Shown one piece after another: positions 7,626 to 16,581 of a stretch of 64,000 nt of DNA (position 1 is the stretch's first letter; each line of letters opens with the position of its first letter). The stretch is from CAIWHR01 sp963786625. Lineage in GTDB: Bacteria; Pseudomonadota; Gammaproteobacteria; Burkholderiales; Casimicrobiaceae. A program made the position numbers and the translations under genes. Under the pieces are notes generated by a model. The model worked only from the letters and a program-made list of their open reading frames with translations, made no database searches and was not told the DNA's origin. The stretch spans positions 124,001-188,000 of the forward strand of contig CAWAZS010000004.1 of the NCBI GenBank assembly GCA_963786625.1. The letters run 5' to 3'.

Positions 7626-9121
7626 GTCGACTCGCCCCGCCCGAGGTCGTCCGGGCCACCCGGGAGCAGTTGGCCGGTGTCATCGCCGCGCAGCTCTCCC
7701 GCGGGTTCCGGCTGGCACTGGTTGCTGCCCATGAGGACGGCCCGGCCGGGCCCGACGCCCGTTTCCGGATCGTCCACGTGCTCCTTGGCTCCGCAGGGGA
7801 GCGGGTCGAGGTGGTCGTTGAGATCCCGCGGGCCGACGCCTGGCTACCCACCCTTGCCGGGGTCTCCTATCCGGCGGGCCGGTTCGAGCGCGAGATGCGC
7901 GATCTCTACGGCATCGTCCCGCGCGACCATCCCCAGCCGTACCGGCTGGTCCGCCACGGACACTGGCCGATCGGCTACCACCCGATGCTCTCCGACGCCG
8001 ACCCGAACCCGGACTTCGCCTCCGACGCTGGTTTCCCGTTCGCTGAGGTCACCGGCAAGGGCGTCTACGAGATCCCGGTGGGTCCGGTGCACGCCGGCCT
8101 GATCGAACCGGGGCACTTCCGGTTCTCGGTGGTGGGCGAGACGATCGTGCGGATGTACCAGCGGCTCTACTTCGTCCATCGCGGCGTGGAGAAGCTGTTC
8201 GAGGGTCGCCGGGTCGCGGACGGGATCGCGCTCGCCGAACGGATCAGCGGCGACACCGCGGTCGGCCACAGCCTGGCCTATGCAATGGCTGTCGAGGACG
8301 CCGTTGGCATCGACGTCGGCGAGCGGGCCCGGCTGGTTCGGGCGCTGCTGCTCGAATGCGAGCGGCTCTACAACCACATCAACGACCTGGGTGCGATCGT
8401 CAACGACGCCGGCTTCGGCATCGTCAACCAGCACGCCGGACGCCTGCGCGAGACCCTGCTGCGGCACAACGCCCGGCTCACCGGACACCGCCTGTTGCGC
8501 GGCGCCATCCGGATCGGCGGCGCCGACCTGCTCGCTGACCCGGACCTCGGCCTGCTGGGCTCGGTTGCCGCCGAAGCTGCCGAACTCGCCCAGCTCGCCA
8601 CCGACCACCCGATGGTCGCCAACCGGCTGAACACCACCGCGGTCCTGCCGCTGGAGAACGCCCGGAGCCTCGGCGTCCTCGGCTACGTGGCCCGGGCTTC
8701 CGGCATCGCCGTGGACGCGCGAGCCGAGCAGCCGTTCGTCAACCTCGGCCCGGGCTTCCGGATCGTCACCGCCAACGCCGGCGACGTCCGCGCACGGTTC
8801 GACGTCCGGGTGGGCGAGGTGGCCGTGTCGACCGGCCTGGTCGCCGACCTGACCGCGCGGATCGTGGAGCTGGACCCGGCCGGCCCGATCCCGCCGCCGG
8901 CGGGCGGCGGGGCCGGGCTGGGCGTCGTGGAGGCCTGGCGGGGGACGCTGGTGCACCGTGTCGAGGTGGACGCCGACGGTGTCCTGACCCGCGTCAAGGT
9001 GGTGGACCCGTCCTTCGCCACCTGGCCTGCGCTCGGGATCGCGCTCGCTGAGGTGATCGTCCCGGACTTCCCGCTGGCCAACAAGAGCTTCAACATGTCC
9101 TACGCGGGCAACGACCTCTGA
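7622..9121 (+). CDS. HyfG-like large subunit without nickel ligands (Ehr-type)
   Basis: A 499-residue fusion of a NuoC-like domain (about residues 25-125) and a NuoD/hydrogenase large-subunit-like domain. In true group-4 [NiFe] hydrogenases the active site is held by an N-terminal RICGIC motif and a C-terminal DPCxxC motif. Here the first reads ERISGDTAVGHS, with Ser209 and Thr212 in the cysteine positions, and the second reads DPSFATW, with Ser464 and Thr467. All four nickel ligands are therefore gone and hydrogen chemistry is very unlikely. Losing these cysteines while keeping the Hyf-like architecture is what defines the Ehr complexes described in the literature. The protein continues about 32 residues past the C-terminal motif, so there is no processed hydrogenase tail. 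The real substrate is unknown; a ferredoxin or quinone reaction is possible. Confidence 0.88.
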   Translation: MSRLAPPEVVRATREQLAGVIAAQLSRGFRLALVAAHEDGPAGPDARFRIVHVLLGSAGERVEVVVEIPRADAWLPTLAGVSYPAGRFEREMRDLYGIVPRDHPQPYRLVRHGHWPIGYHPMLSDADPNPDFASDAGFPFAEVTGKGVYEIPVGPVHAGLIEPGHFRFSVVGETIVRMYQRLYFVHRGVEKLFEGRRVADGIALAERISGDTAVGHSLAYAMAVEDAVGIDVGERARLVRALLLECERLYNHINDLGAIVNDAGFGIVNQHAGRLRETLLRHNARLTGHRLLRGAIRIGGADLLADPDLGLLGSVAAEAAELAQLATDHPMVANRLNTTAVLPLENARSLGVLGYVARASGIAVDARAEQPFVNLGPGFRIVTANAGDVRARFDVRVGEVAVSTGLVADLTARIVELDPAGPIPPPAGGGAGLGVVEAWRGTLVHRVEVDADGVLTRVKVVDPSFATWPALGIALAEVIVPDFPLANKSFNMSYAGNDL

Positions 9122-9166
9122 CCGCCGCTCGACGAACCGCTACTGCGCTGGTTTTCCTACCGAGTT

Positions 9167-9180
9167 CGGTTCAAGAACCG
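9167..9180. terminator. Short palindrome between convergent genes
   Basis: CGGTTC-AA-GAACCG forms a six-pair hairpin just after the hyf-like operon and before the convergent small gene. There is no T-run on either side, so it is at best a weak bidirectional terminator. Confidence 0.3.
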
Positions 9181-9199
9181 GCGCGTCGTTGAAGCCGAC

Positions 9200-9524
9200 C
9201 TAACCGCTGCTCCCGGGCTCGTCCCCGCGTTGCCGCCGCAGGTAGTCGCGGTCGAAGAATCGGGGCAGGTCCCCGGTCTCGGGCGGTTCGTCATCGCCCT
9301 CCCCGGCCCCTTCCGGGGTGTTGTCCCATTTCGACGGGTCGAGCTGCCGGCTGCGGTTCACCAGGGCCTCGCGGTCGAGAACCTGGGGAGGGGGCGCGGA
9401 TCCGGAGCCGGCCTCCGACGTCGATGAGCCAGTCATCGACGGGTTCGGATGCCCGGCGACGCCGCCACCAGAGGACCGCGATGGCAACTGCCACGACGGC
9501 GATCCCGAGCATGACTACTTCCAT
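9200..9524 (-). CDS. Small single-pass membrane protein, frame broken
   Basis: The start at ATG 9524 gives a hydrophobic anchor (residues 1-20, ending in WWRRRRASEPVDDWLID), typical of a short protein with a cytoplasmic charged tail. In the neighbouring frame, further along the same strand, lies an acidic hydrophilic tail ending FFDRDYLRRQRGDEPGSSG. Joining the two needs removal of one base somewhere near 9,385-9,440, the same kind of +1 change seen in other genes here. The full product would be about 107 residues. I do not recognise a family, and the lower part could instead be a separate short gene. Confidence 0.45.
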
Positions 9525-9606
9525 GTCGCACCCCAATTTCCGTGTATGAGGTCACGCTACGCCCACACCGCTGCCCGACAGTGACGAAACCAGTGCCGAG
9601 GATCGC

Positions 9607-10401
9607 TCAGGTGGATGGCAGCGCCGGCTTGCGGTAGGCCTGCGTGCCGCCGGCCTGCGGCTGGAATCCGACGTTGCGGTAGACCCGCCCGGCCGCGTTG
9701 GCTGACTCGGTGACGATGACCAACTCGGTGCAGCCATGGTCCCCGGCCCAGCGCGCCGCAACTCCCAGCAGGTGGGAAGCGAGGCCAAGGCGGCGATGCC
9801 GGGGGTCGGTGCTCACGTCCTGGAACCGCGCCCGGGCGCCGCACCTGACAATCCCGAGGTCGGCCACCAGGTCGTCCCCAAGGAATGCTCCGAACCAGGC
9901 GCCGAGGCCGCGCTCAACCAGGCGCTGTCGTTCACGGGACTGCTCGGTGGCAAAGGTGGCGAACGCCGTCTGGTCGAAGTCGCCGGTCGCCAGGTTGTTG
10001 GCGATGGTTCGGGCCAGGTCCTGCTGCCAGTCGCGGCCACCGAATGGACGGACACGGTAGCCGGCCGGACACGGGGTCGTCCGGGTGAGGCTGGTGGTGG
10101 TGAGCGTCTCCAGGTCCTCGAGCTCGATCCGGTTTCGGTGCCACCCGCGCACGTCCGTGGGCTGGGCGGGGAGGCCGATCGCCACCCAGTCGGCTTCCGG
10201 GAACGCGTCTGCGAAGACCGCCAGCCAGCGACCGGCGTCATCGACGGCGTCCGGGTCGGTGACCATCACAAAGTTGCCCCAGTGATAGTTCGGGTTCGCG
10301 GGCGTCCGAACCAGAAGGTGATCGGCCAGCACGGTCACCGAGGAGCCGTTGTGTTCGAGGATGGCCAGATCGGTGTCCCAGGCCGGCGGCAGAGCGTGCA
10401 C
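9607..10401 (-). CDS. GNAT-family N-acetyltransferase
   Basis: A 264-residue protein whose C-terminal half (about 115-264) is a GNAT domain, with the acetyl-CoA loop RHRRLGLASHLLG and the late beta-strand segment AGRVYRNVGFQP. The N-terminal half is a second, degenerate GNAT-like or ligand domain with no motif I can name. The start is GTG 10401, giving MHALPPAW. The acceptor substrate cannot be inferred from the neighbours. Confidence 0.8.
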   Translation of the reverse strand: MHALPPAWDTDLAILEHNGSSVTVLADHLLVRTPANPNYHWGNFVMVTDPDAVDDAGRWLAVFADAFPEADWVAIGLPAQPTDVRGWHRNRIELEDLETLTTTSLTRTTPCPAGYRVRPFGGRDWQQDLARTIANNLATGDFDQTAFATFATEQSRERQRLVERGLGAWFGAFLGDDLVADLGIVRCGARARFQDVSTDPRHRRLGLASHLLGVAARWAGDHGCTELVIVTESANAAGRVYRNVGFQPQAGGTQAYRKPALPST

Positions 10402-10771
10402 GAGATCACCGTAATGGGATCCCGGCTAATGGCCGACGACCACAGGTCGCCTCGTGGGATCAGGACCCGGCTCGGCCGACCTCGCCGCCGGACATGGGCA
10501 AGGATCCTCCTGTTGCCGGGCGCGGCGAGAGTGCCAGATTGGAGCGATGAGGATCGGCCCTCGGTTGGGAACTGAGCCGGCTGGACCTGAATAGCTCGTC
10601 GAACCCGGGGGTAGCAGCATGCGCGTCGTCAAGTCTGTCGTTCCGATCCTTCCCGGTCTGGTGTTGTTCACCGTGCTGGCCCCACCGGCGCCTGTGTCGA
10701 CCTGGACAAGGTCGTGTTCGTGAAGAACGGGGTGGGAGTGGACGGCCCGATCTGCGCTCCCTGAACCAAGC
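10402..10771. other. Mostly non-coding gap with one doubtful small peptide
   Basis: An ATG at 10619, preceded by a run of five G, opens a 34-residue peptide with a hydrophobic core (PILPGLVLFTVLA) that looks like a signal sequence. In another frame the stretch GACVDLDKVVFVKNGVGVDG ends at a stop at 10,762-10,764. Joined by a missing base they would make a small secreted peptide of about 48 residues, but the required change is a deletion, unlike the others in the window. The remainder shows no gene or RNA that I recognise. Confidence 0.25.
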
Positions 10772-11269
10772 ATGGAGCGGTTCGCGAGGATCTTCCGGAT
10801 CACGAGTGGCGGCCAGGCCGGCGCTGACCGGGCCGGACTGGATGTGGCGCGCGAACTGGGCATCCGCATCGGCGGCTGGTGCCCGCGCGGTGGCTGGGCC
10901 GAGGACTTCCCGAAGCCGCCCGGCCTGCTGGACGCCTATCCGGAGCTTCGGGAGACGCCGTCGATCGACCCGGCCGAGCGGACCGTCTGGAACGTCAGGG
11001 ACGCCCACGCCACGGTGGTGGTCTGGCCCGGTCGCCACCACGGCTCGCCCGGCACCCGGCTGACCGTTGCCGCAGCGGTGGCGCTGGGCCGGCCGGTGCT
11101 GGTCACCGACGGGTCAACTGTGGGTGAACTCACAGCCTTCCTGGCTGGCCTTGGCAGCGGCCTCACGGTGAACGTGGCCGGCCCCCGCGAGAGCGAGGCT
11201 CCCGGCGGCTACACGCTGGCCTACCGGCTCCTCGCCGCCTACTTCGACCTGGCCGCACCCAGGTCATGA
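10772..11269 (+). CDS. Putative molybdenum (cofactor) carrier protein
   Basis: A 165-residue Rossmann-type protein of the family annotated as putative molybdenum carrier, related to the YpsA/SLOG group. Features seen are the N-terminal TSGGQAGADRAGLDVARE, the WCPRGGWAEDFPKP loop and the RTVWNVRDAHATVVV strand, all typical of the family. Members are thought to bind a nucleotide-like or molybdenum cofactor ligand, but the evidence in general is thin. No molybdoenzyme gene is nearby in this part. The ATG at 10772 is the first in frame and is followed by an unbroken match. Confidence 0.7.
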   Translation: MERFARIFRITSGGQAGADRAGLDVARELGIRIGGWCPRGGWAEDFPKPPGLLDAYPELRETPSIDPAERTVWNVRDAHATVVVWPGRHHGSPGTRLTVAAAVALGRPVLVTDGSTVGELTAFLAGLGSGLTVNVAGPRESEAPGGYTLAYRLLAAYFDLAAPRS

Positions 11270-11298
11270 GCGTTTGCCAGCGGGGGCATGATTGAGAC

Positions 11299-12372
11299 AT
11301 GAGGGCGAACCAGGCCGGACGGCCGACGAATTCCGGACCGAAGCGCACGCTGGCAATGCTGGCCGCTGGGGCACTGGTGGCGGCCGGGATCACCGGCCTG
11401 GTGATCCGCGGCGCGGCCGCCGATCCGGTGCTGCCGCCACTGACTCCTGCCGAACTGCTTGGCAAGGTGGCTGCCGCCCAGGTGGACGGACTCAATGCCA
11501 CCTTCGAGCAGCGCAGCGACCTGGGCCTGCCGGCCCTGCCGGCCGGCTTCGGTGATGACGAGCTCAGCTCGATGCTGAGCCTGTTGACCGGCACGCACAC
11601 CATCCGGGTCTGGGTGGCTGGCGACGACAAGGCCAAGGTGGCCCTCGTCGACGGCAGCACCGAGAGCTCGCTCACCCGCAACGGCAAGGACGTCTGGGCC
11701 TGGTCGAGCAGCAAGCAGGAGGCCGTGCATTCGACGCTGCCGGCACGCACCCCGCGATCCTCCGGTACCCCGGCCTCCCCGACCACAGCCATCAAGGACC
11801 TGCTCGAGAAGCTGCAGCCCAGCACCGAGGTGGCCACCTCCGGCACCGGCTACGTCGCCGGCCGCGCGGTCTACCAACTGGTGCTCTCGCCGAAGGATGA
11901 CGCCAGCCTGGTGAGCCAGGTTCGGGTCTCGGTGGACGCCGAGGAATTCGTTCCGCTCGGCCTTCGGGTCATCGCCGACGACGGCCAGGACGCAGTCACG
12001 GTCGTCGCGACGTCGATCGGCTTCGCCGTTCCCGCCGACTCGGTGTTCGACTTCCAGCCCCCGACCGGCGTCAAGGTCACCGAGCACACGGTTGATGCCG
12101 ACCCGTCCGGGCCAGACGTGAAGGCTCCGGCGAAGCCGAAGACCTTCGGCAGCGGCTGGGCAACGGTTGCGGTCATGGATGCGAGGTTGCCCCAGACGGA
12201 CGACGATCAGGGGAAGGTGCTGTTGGATTCCCTCCCGGCGGTTTCCGGGGCGTGGGGCCGGGGACGGCTCTTCAGCACCGCCCTGGTGAATGCCGTGATC
12301 ACCGATGACGGCCGGGTTGCTGTCGGCTCGGTGGTTCCCGATCGGCTCTACGAAGCACTCCTGGCCAAGTGA
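11299..12372 (+). CDS. LolA/RseB-like exported protein
   Basis: A 357-residue protein with an N-terminal signal or anchor (about residues 17-40, ending in AAAD; no lipobox cysteine) and a mature part that folds like the LolA/LppX/RseB half-barrel proteins. In actinobacteria such proteins are encoded beside an ABC exporter, as here, and are assumed to bind a hydrophobic molecule outside the membrane. The next gene starts with a GTG overlapping its stop (GTGA), so it is translationally coupled to the ATPase. The cargo is unknown. Confidence 0.7.
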   Translation: MRANQAGRPTNSGPKRTLAMLAAGALVAAGITGLVIRGAAADPVLPPLTPAELLGKVAAAQVDGLNATFEQRSDLGLPALPAGFGDDELSSMLSLLTGTHTIRVWVAGDDKAKVALVDGSTESSLTRNGKDVWAWSSSKQEAVHSTLPARTPRSSGTPASPTTAIKDLLEKLQPSTEVATSGTGYVAGRAVYQLVLSPKDDASLVSQVRVSVDAEEFVPLGLRVIADDGQDAVTVVATSIGFAVPADSVFDFQPPTGVKVTEHTVDADPSGPDVKAPAKPKTFGSGWATVAVMDARLPQTDDDQGKVLLDSLPAVSGAWGRGRLFSTALVNAVITDDGRVAVGSVVPDRLYEALLAK

Positions 12373-13350
12373 GCCAAGCCCTGTCGGTGACATCGGCTGA
12401 CGACGCGGCAGCGGTGGACGATTCCACCGCGATCGGATCCTCAGGGCTGACCAAGCGCTTCGGCAGCCAACTGGTGGTCGATGCGATCGACCTGGCTGTG
12501 CCGCGAGGCGCCGTCTACGGCTTCATCGGACCCAACGGTTCGGGCAAGACCACCACCATCCGGATGCTGCTCGGCCTGGTGCGCCCCGACGCCGGGGACT
12601 GCACCCTGCTCGGCAACCTGATGCCCGCCGCGGCCAGCGAAGTGCTGCCAAGGGTTGGGGCCCTGGTCGAAGGGCCGGCCTTCCACCCCTACCTCTCCGG
12701 GCGGGCCAACCTGCTCCGGCTGGACGCGGCCGACCGGCGCAGCGATCCCACAACTGCTTCCGCGCGGGCGGCGGCTGCCCTGGAGCGCGTGGGCCTGTCG
12801 GCTGCCGCCGCCAAGCGGTACCGCGCGTACTCCCTCGGCATGCGGCAACGGCTGGGGATTGCGGCAGCCCTGCTGCAGCCCCGCGAACTGCTGGTGCTCG
12901 ATGAGCCGACCAACGGCCTCGACCCGCAGGGCACCCGCGAGGTGCGGCACCTGATCGCCGAGCTCGCCGCAGACGGCACCACGGTGTTCGTTTCCAGCCA
13001 TCTGCTGGCCGAGGTGGAGCAGTTGTGCACCCACCTCGGGGTGATGCGCACCGGGCGGCTGGTGGCCCAGGGCCCGATGAGCGAACTGCGGGCGCTCACT
13101 GCGACCCGCTTCCGGCTGCGGACCCCGAACCCGTCCGGCGCCCTGGCCGCACTGGCGACCCTCGGGGTGCCGGACGCAGCCGGGGTCCCGGACGGGGTGG
13201 TTGGCAGCCTGGGTGAGCTGGCGCCGGAACGGATCGTGCATGCCCTGGTCTCCGGCGGGGTCGCGGTCGCGGAGTTCGTCCAGGTCACCCCGACGCTCGA
13301 GGACCTGTTCGTCGCAGCTGACCGGGGAGGGCTTCGATGTCAGCGGTTGA
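12369..13350 (+). CDS. ABC exporter ATP-binding protein (one-base insertion near the end)
   Basis: ATPase of an ABC-2 type exporter. Walker A (GPNGSGK) is at residues 54-60, the signature SLGMRQR at about 155-161, Walker B LLVLDE at 174-179, and the H-loop SSHLL follows. The start is GTG 12369, overlapping the LolA-like stop. As read, the frame runs about 140 bases into the permease gene in the wrong phase. Removing one A near 13,316 restores the classical ending ALTGEGFDVSG with a stop at 13,348-13,350, overlapping the permease start by 14 bases. I therefore give the end as 13,350 and treat the longer tail as an artefact of one inserted base. Confidence 0.85.
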
Positions 13351-14194
13351 GCAGGTCACGCGCACCCGTCCGGCTGCGGCCTGGGGTCGGCTGCTCGCTT
13401 CCGAGCTGCGGCTGGTGTTCGGGCGCCGGCGCAACCAGGTCGGGCTGGCGACGCTGGTCGGACTGGTGGTCCTGCTCGGGATCGCCCTGAAGGTGTCATC
13501 GGTGCGGCGTCCCGGCTCGACCGGCGGCGACCTGATGTCGGCGGTGGCCGGCAACGGGGTGTTCCTCGGCTTCGCCGGCCTCAGCATCGAAATCGCCCTG
13601 TTCCTGCCGCTGGCAGTCTCGGTACTCGCCGGGGACGCCATCGCCGGCGAGGCGAACCAGGGCACCCTGCGCTACCTGCTGATCGCTCCGGTCAGCCGTG
13701 GCCGGCTGCTGGTGATGAAGGCGGTCTCCCTTGCGATCGGCGCAGCCACCGGGGCAACCGTCGTTGCCGCCAGCGGCGTGCTCACCGGCTGGGCGCTGTT
13801 CGGCATCAAGCCCCTGATCACGCTCTCGGGTACCCAGATCGGCGTGTGGGACGGCCTGCTGCGGTTGTTGCTGGCCGTCGGCTACCTGGCCGCCGGCCTG
13901 AGCGCACTCGCCATGATCGGGTTGTTCATCTCCACCCTCACCGAGCAGCCGATCGCGGCGACCGTCGCCACAGCCATGGCGAGCACCCTGCTCTGGGTGC
14001 TGGACGCGGTACCGCAGCTGGACTGGCTGCATCCGTGGCTGTTGGTCGACCGGTGGCTGGCCTTCATCGACCTGCTGCGCGAACCGATCTTCACCGATCG
14101 GCTGGTCGCCGGGCTCTGGGTTGACGCCGCCTACGCTGCCGTGTTCCTGCTGCTGGCGTGGCTGCGGTTCCGCAACAAGGACGTCACCAGCTAG
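13337..14194 (+). CDS. ABC-2 type permease
   Basis: A 285-residue permease with six transmembrane segments and the family signature region LSVLAGDAIAGEANQGTLRYLL-like around residues 92-115 (LAGDAIAGEANQGTLR is visible). This is the NatB/YhaP style of permease that pairs with one ATPase. With the ATPase and LolA-like protein it forms a three-gene exporter unit. The ATG lies inside the corrected 3' end of the ATPase gene, indicating coupled translation. Confidence 0.85.
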   Translation: MSAVEQVTRTRPAAAWGRLLASELRLVFGRRRNQVGLATLVGLVVLLGIALKVSSVRRPGSTGGDLMSAVAGNGVFLGFAGLSIEIALFLPLAVSVLAGDAIAGEANQGTLRYLLIAPVSRGRLLVMKAVSLAIGAATGATVVAASGVLTGWALFGIKPLITLSGTQIGVWDGLLRLLLAVGYLAAGLSALAMIGLFISTLTEQPIAATVATAMASTLLWVLDAVPQLDWLHPWLLVDRWLAFIDLLREPIFTDRLVAGLWVDAAYAAVFLLLAWLRFRNKDVTS

Positions 14195-14266
14195 AGCCGA
14201 CCCAGCGCCGGTAACCCGGCCGGCTGCCCTCGGTGTCGCGGCGAGGCGTACCGATAGCTTTGCCCG

Positions 14267-15733
14267 GTGGAGTTCACCAGCATCTTCGTTCACGGCGGGT
14301 TGGGATTTGACCTCGTCGGTCTTGTGGTCCGATTGCTGGCGATCCTCGTGGTCCCGGTGAACCGCCGGCCGTCGTCGGCGATGGCGTGGCTGCTGGCCAT
14401 CTTCCTGATCCCCTACGTCGGCGTCATCGCCTTCCTGCTGATCGGGAACCCGAAGCTCCCGAAGCGCCGCCGCGAAATGCAACGCGAGGTCAACGACACG
14501 ATCGCAATCCTCGCCAGGGACGCACCGGCGGTCGAGCTGGACCCGGAGCGCGAGTGGGTGCACTCCATCGCCCGCCTGAACCGCAACCTCGGCTCGTTGC
14601 CGCTTTCCGGCGGCAACGCCGCAACCCTGATCGAGGACTACGACGACTCGCTCCGGCAGATGGCCGATGCCGTCGATGCCGCCCGGAGCTACGTGCTGTG
14701 CGAGTTCTACATCCTGGCTGTCGACGCCACTACGGCGCCGTTCTTCGCATCTCTTGCCGCCGCGGTAGAGCGCGGGGTATCGGTGCACGTGCTCTTCGAT
14801 CACATCGGGTCCCGGGGCGTCCCCGGGTACAAGGCGACGAAGACGCACCTCAACGCGATCGGGGTGGACTGGCGGCCCATGCTGCCCGTGATGCCGTTCC
14901 GGGGCAAGTACCAGCGTCCGGATCTGCGCAATCACCGCAAGATTCTCGTCCTCGACGGCGAGGTCGGCTTCGTGGGGTCGCAGAACCTGATCGATCGCAG
15001 CTACAACAAGAAGCGGAACCGCAAGCGGGGCCTCAAGTGGCAGGAACTGGTCACCCGGGTCGAGGGCCCGGTGGTCCGGGCGATGAACGCCGTCTTCCTC
15101 ACCGACTGGTACAGCGAAACCGGGGTGATGCTCGTCGACCAGGCGCCCGCGCTGGGCGATGCGCCGGCCGTCGAGGCCGGCGACCTTGACTGCCAGATCG
15201 TGCCGAGCGGTCCGGGCTTCGACAACGACAACAACCTCAAGCTGTTCAACTCCCTGCTCTACCAGGCACGCCGCCGGATCAGCCTCACCAGCCCGTACTT
15301 CGTCCCGGACGAGTCGCTGATCGCTGCGGTCACCACCGCTGCCGAGCGCGGGGTCGAGGTCGAGCTGTTCGTGAGCGAGCTGGGCGACCAGCCACTCGTC
15401 TTCCACGCGCAGCGCTCCTACTACGAGGTGCTCCTGCGGTCCGGCGTCCGCATCTACCTCTACCCGGCGCCCTACATCCTCCACTCCAAGCACCTGACGA
15501 TCGACGACGACCTGTCCGTCATCGGGTCCAGCAACATGGACATGCGCTCATTCGGCCTGAACCTCGAGGTCGTGATGATGACCAGCGGATGCAGCTACGC
15601 GAGCGCGATGCGGGCGGTGGAGGACCACTACCGGGCGATCAGCCGCGAACTCACACTTGAAGAGCATCTGCATCAGGGACTGACGACCCGGTTGCTGGAC
15701 AACCTCGCCCGGCTGACCTCGGCGCTTCAATAG
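14267..15733 (+). CDS. cls: Cardiolipin synthase
   Basis: A 488-residue phospholipase-D-superfamily enzyme that joins two phosphatidylglycerols, or a related pair, into cardiolipin at the membrane. Two N-terminal transmembrane helices (about 12-30 and 40-62) anchor it. Both HKD motifs are complete: His223-Lys225-Asp230 (NHRKILVLDG) followed by GSQN, and His406-Lys408-Asp413 (HSKHLTIDD) followed by GSSN. The start is GTG 14267, directly giving the first helix. It stands alone, about 70 bases after the ABC permease. Confidence 0.93.
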   Translation: MEFTSIFVHGGLGFDLVGLVVRLLAILVVPVNRRPSSAMAWLLAIFLIPYVGVIAFLLIGNPKLPKRRREMQREVNDTIAILARDAPAVELDPEREWVHSIARLNRNLGSLPLSGGNAATLIEDYDDSLRQMADAVDAARSYVLCEFYILAVDATTAPFFASLAAAVERGVSVHVLFDHIGSRGVPGYKATKTHLNAIGVDWRPMLPVMPFRGKYQRPDLRNHRKILVLDGEVGFVGSQNLIDRSYNKKRNRKRGLKWQELVTRVEGPVVRAMNAVFLTDWYSETGVMLVDQAPALGDAPAVEAGDLDCQIVPSGPGFDNDNNLKLFNSLLYQARRRISLTSPYFVPDESLIAAVTTAAERGVEVELFVSELGDQPLVFHAQRSYYEVLLRSGVRIYLYPAPYILHSKHLTIDDDLSVIGSSNMDMRSFGLNLEVVMMTSGCSYASAMRAVEDHYRAISRELTLEEHLHQGLTTRLLDNLARLTSALQ

Positions 15734-15795
15734 GCGATCGGTCCCACCCCACCGGTTTCGCAACTGTTGATCAGGCGACGGCTAGGCTGCGACCC

Positions 15796-15996
15796 GTGAG
15801 AGATCCCAAGAACCTGCCGTGGGTGTACATCATCTCCGGCGTGGTTGCCGTTGTGGCAGCCATCTTCTTCCTGTCGGTGACGAACGACTCCAGCCTGTTC
15901 GACTGGGTCATCCTTGCGATGGGGGTTGTCGCCATCGTCCGTGGGGTCCAGGAGTACCTGAAGCTGCACCGCGGCACGCCGAAGGGCCAGGACTGA
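15796..15996 (+). CDS. Small two-helix membrane protein
   Basis: A 66-residue protein beginning at GTG 15796, with two hydrophobic segments (about 9-26 and 34-50) and a short basic tail. I know no function for this type of protein. The coding character is supported by the clean helix-turn-helix hydrophobic layout and by the lack of any competing frame. Confidence 0.6.
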   Translation: MRDPKNLPWVYIISGVVAVVAAIFFLSVTNDSSLFDWVILAMGVVAIVRGVQEYLKLHRGTPKGQD

Positions 15997-16020
15997 CCCC
16001 GACCTGAAGCCGCCCTTGGC

Positions 16021-16410
16021 TCAGCGCAGCTGGCCGCCCTGGTTGGCGACCACCCCCACCGACTGCTTGGTTGCGCCCGGCAGGCCTTCGGCAATCGGTT
16101 CCACGATCACGGCGGTGCCATAGGCGCAGACCTCGGTGAACGCCTGGCCGATGGAGCCGGTGTCGAAGCGCATGGCGATGATTGCGTTGGCGCCCCGGCC
16201 GACTGCGTCCTGCCACATCCGCTGCATCACCTGCTGGCGGCTGTCGTAGACCAGCCGGGTGAACTCGTCCACCTCGCCGCCCCCGATGGCGCGGAAGCCG
16301 GCGACGATGTTCGCGCCGATGTTGGCGCTCCGGACGGTCATGCCCATGACCTCGCCCATCACCGCCTCAATGCGGTAGCCGGGAATGTCGTTACTCGTGA
16401 CGATCAGCAT
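16021..16410 (-). CDS. YbjQ/UPF0145 family protein
   Basis: A 129-residue member of the YbjQ (UPF0145, DUF74) family, nearly full length. The family opening MLIVTSNDIPGYRI and the GANAIIAMRFDTG strand are evident. Members form pentameric rings and are annotated as putative heavy-metal-binding proteins, without firm functional proof. It converges on the small membrane gene upstream, with 24 bases between them. Confidence 0.85.
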   Translation of the reverse strand: MLIVTSNDIPGYRIEAVMGEVMGMTVRSANIGANIVAGFRAIGGGEVDEFTRLVYDSRQQVMQRMWQDAVGRGANAIIAMRFDTGSIGQAFTEVCAYGTAVIVEPIAEGLPGATKQSVGVVANQGGQLR

Positions 16411-16581
16411 GGCGCGATCCTATTCCCGTGTGCGGGTCGTGGGGGGGCGGCGAGAGCGTATCGCTGCTGCCGAACGCGCCGCGCGCAATTCCCGATTACC
16501 TGGCCCTCGGCTCCCCAATTCCCTTGTGGACAGTCGCGTCCGATCCGAGGGAATCCCCAGGTGCCCCCGGGGGTCCGGCGC

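Noticed and set aside
7622..9121. Calling the hyf-like operon a hydrogen-evolving [NiFe] hydrogenase
   Set aside because: Both CxxC nickel-ligand pairs of the large subunit are replaced by Ser/Thr, and no maturation genes or C-terminal processing tail are present.
13351..13490. Extra C-terminal tail of the ABC ATPase
   Set aside because: It is the permease gene read in the wrong phase after an inserted base; removing that base restores the standard family ending.
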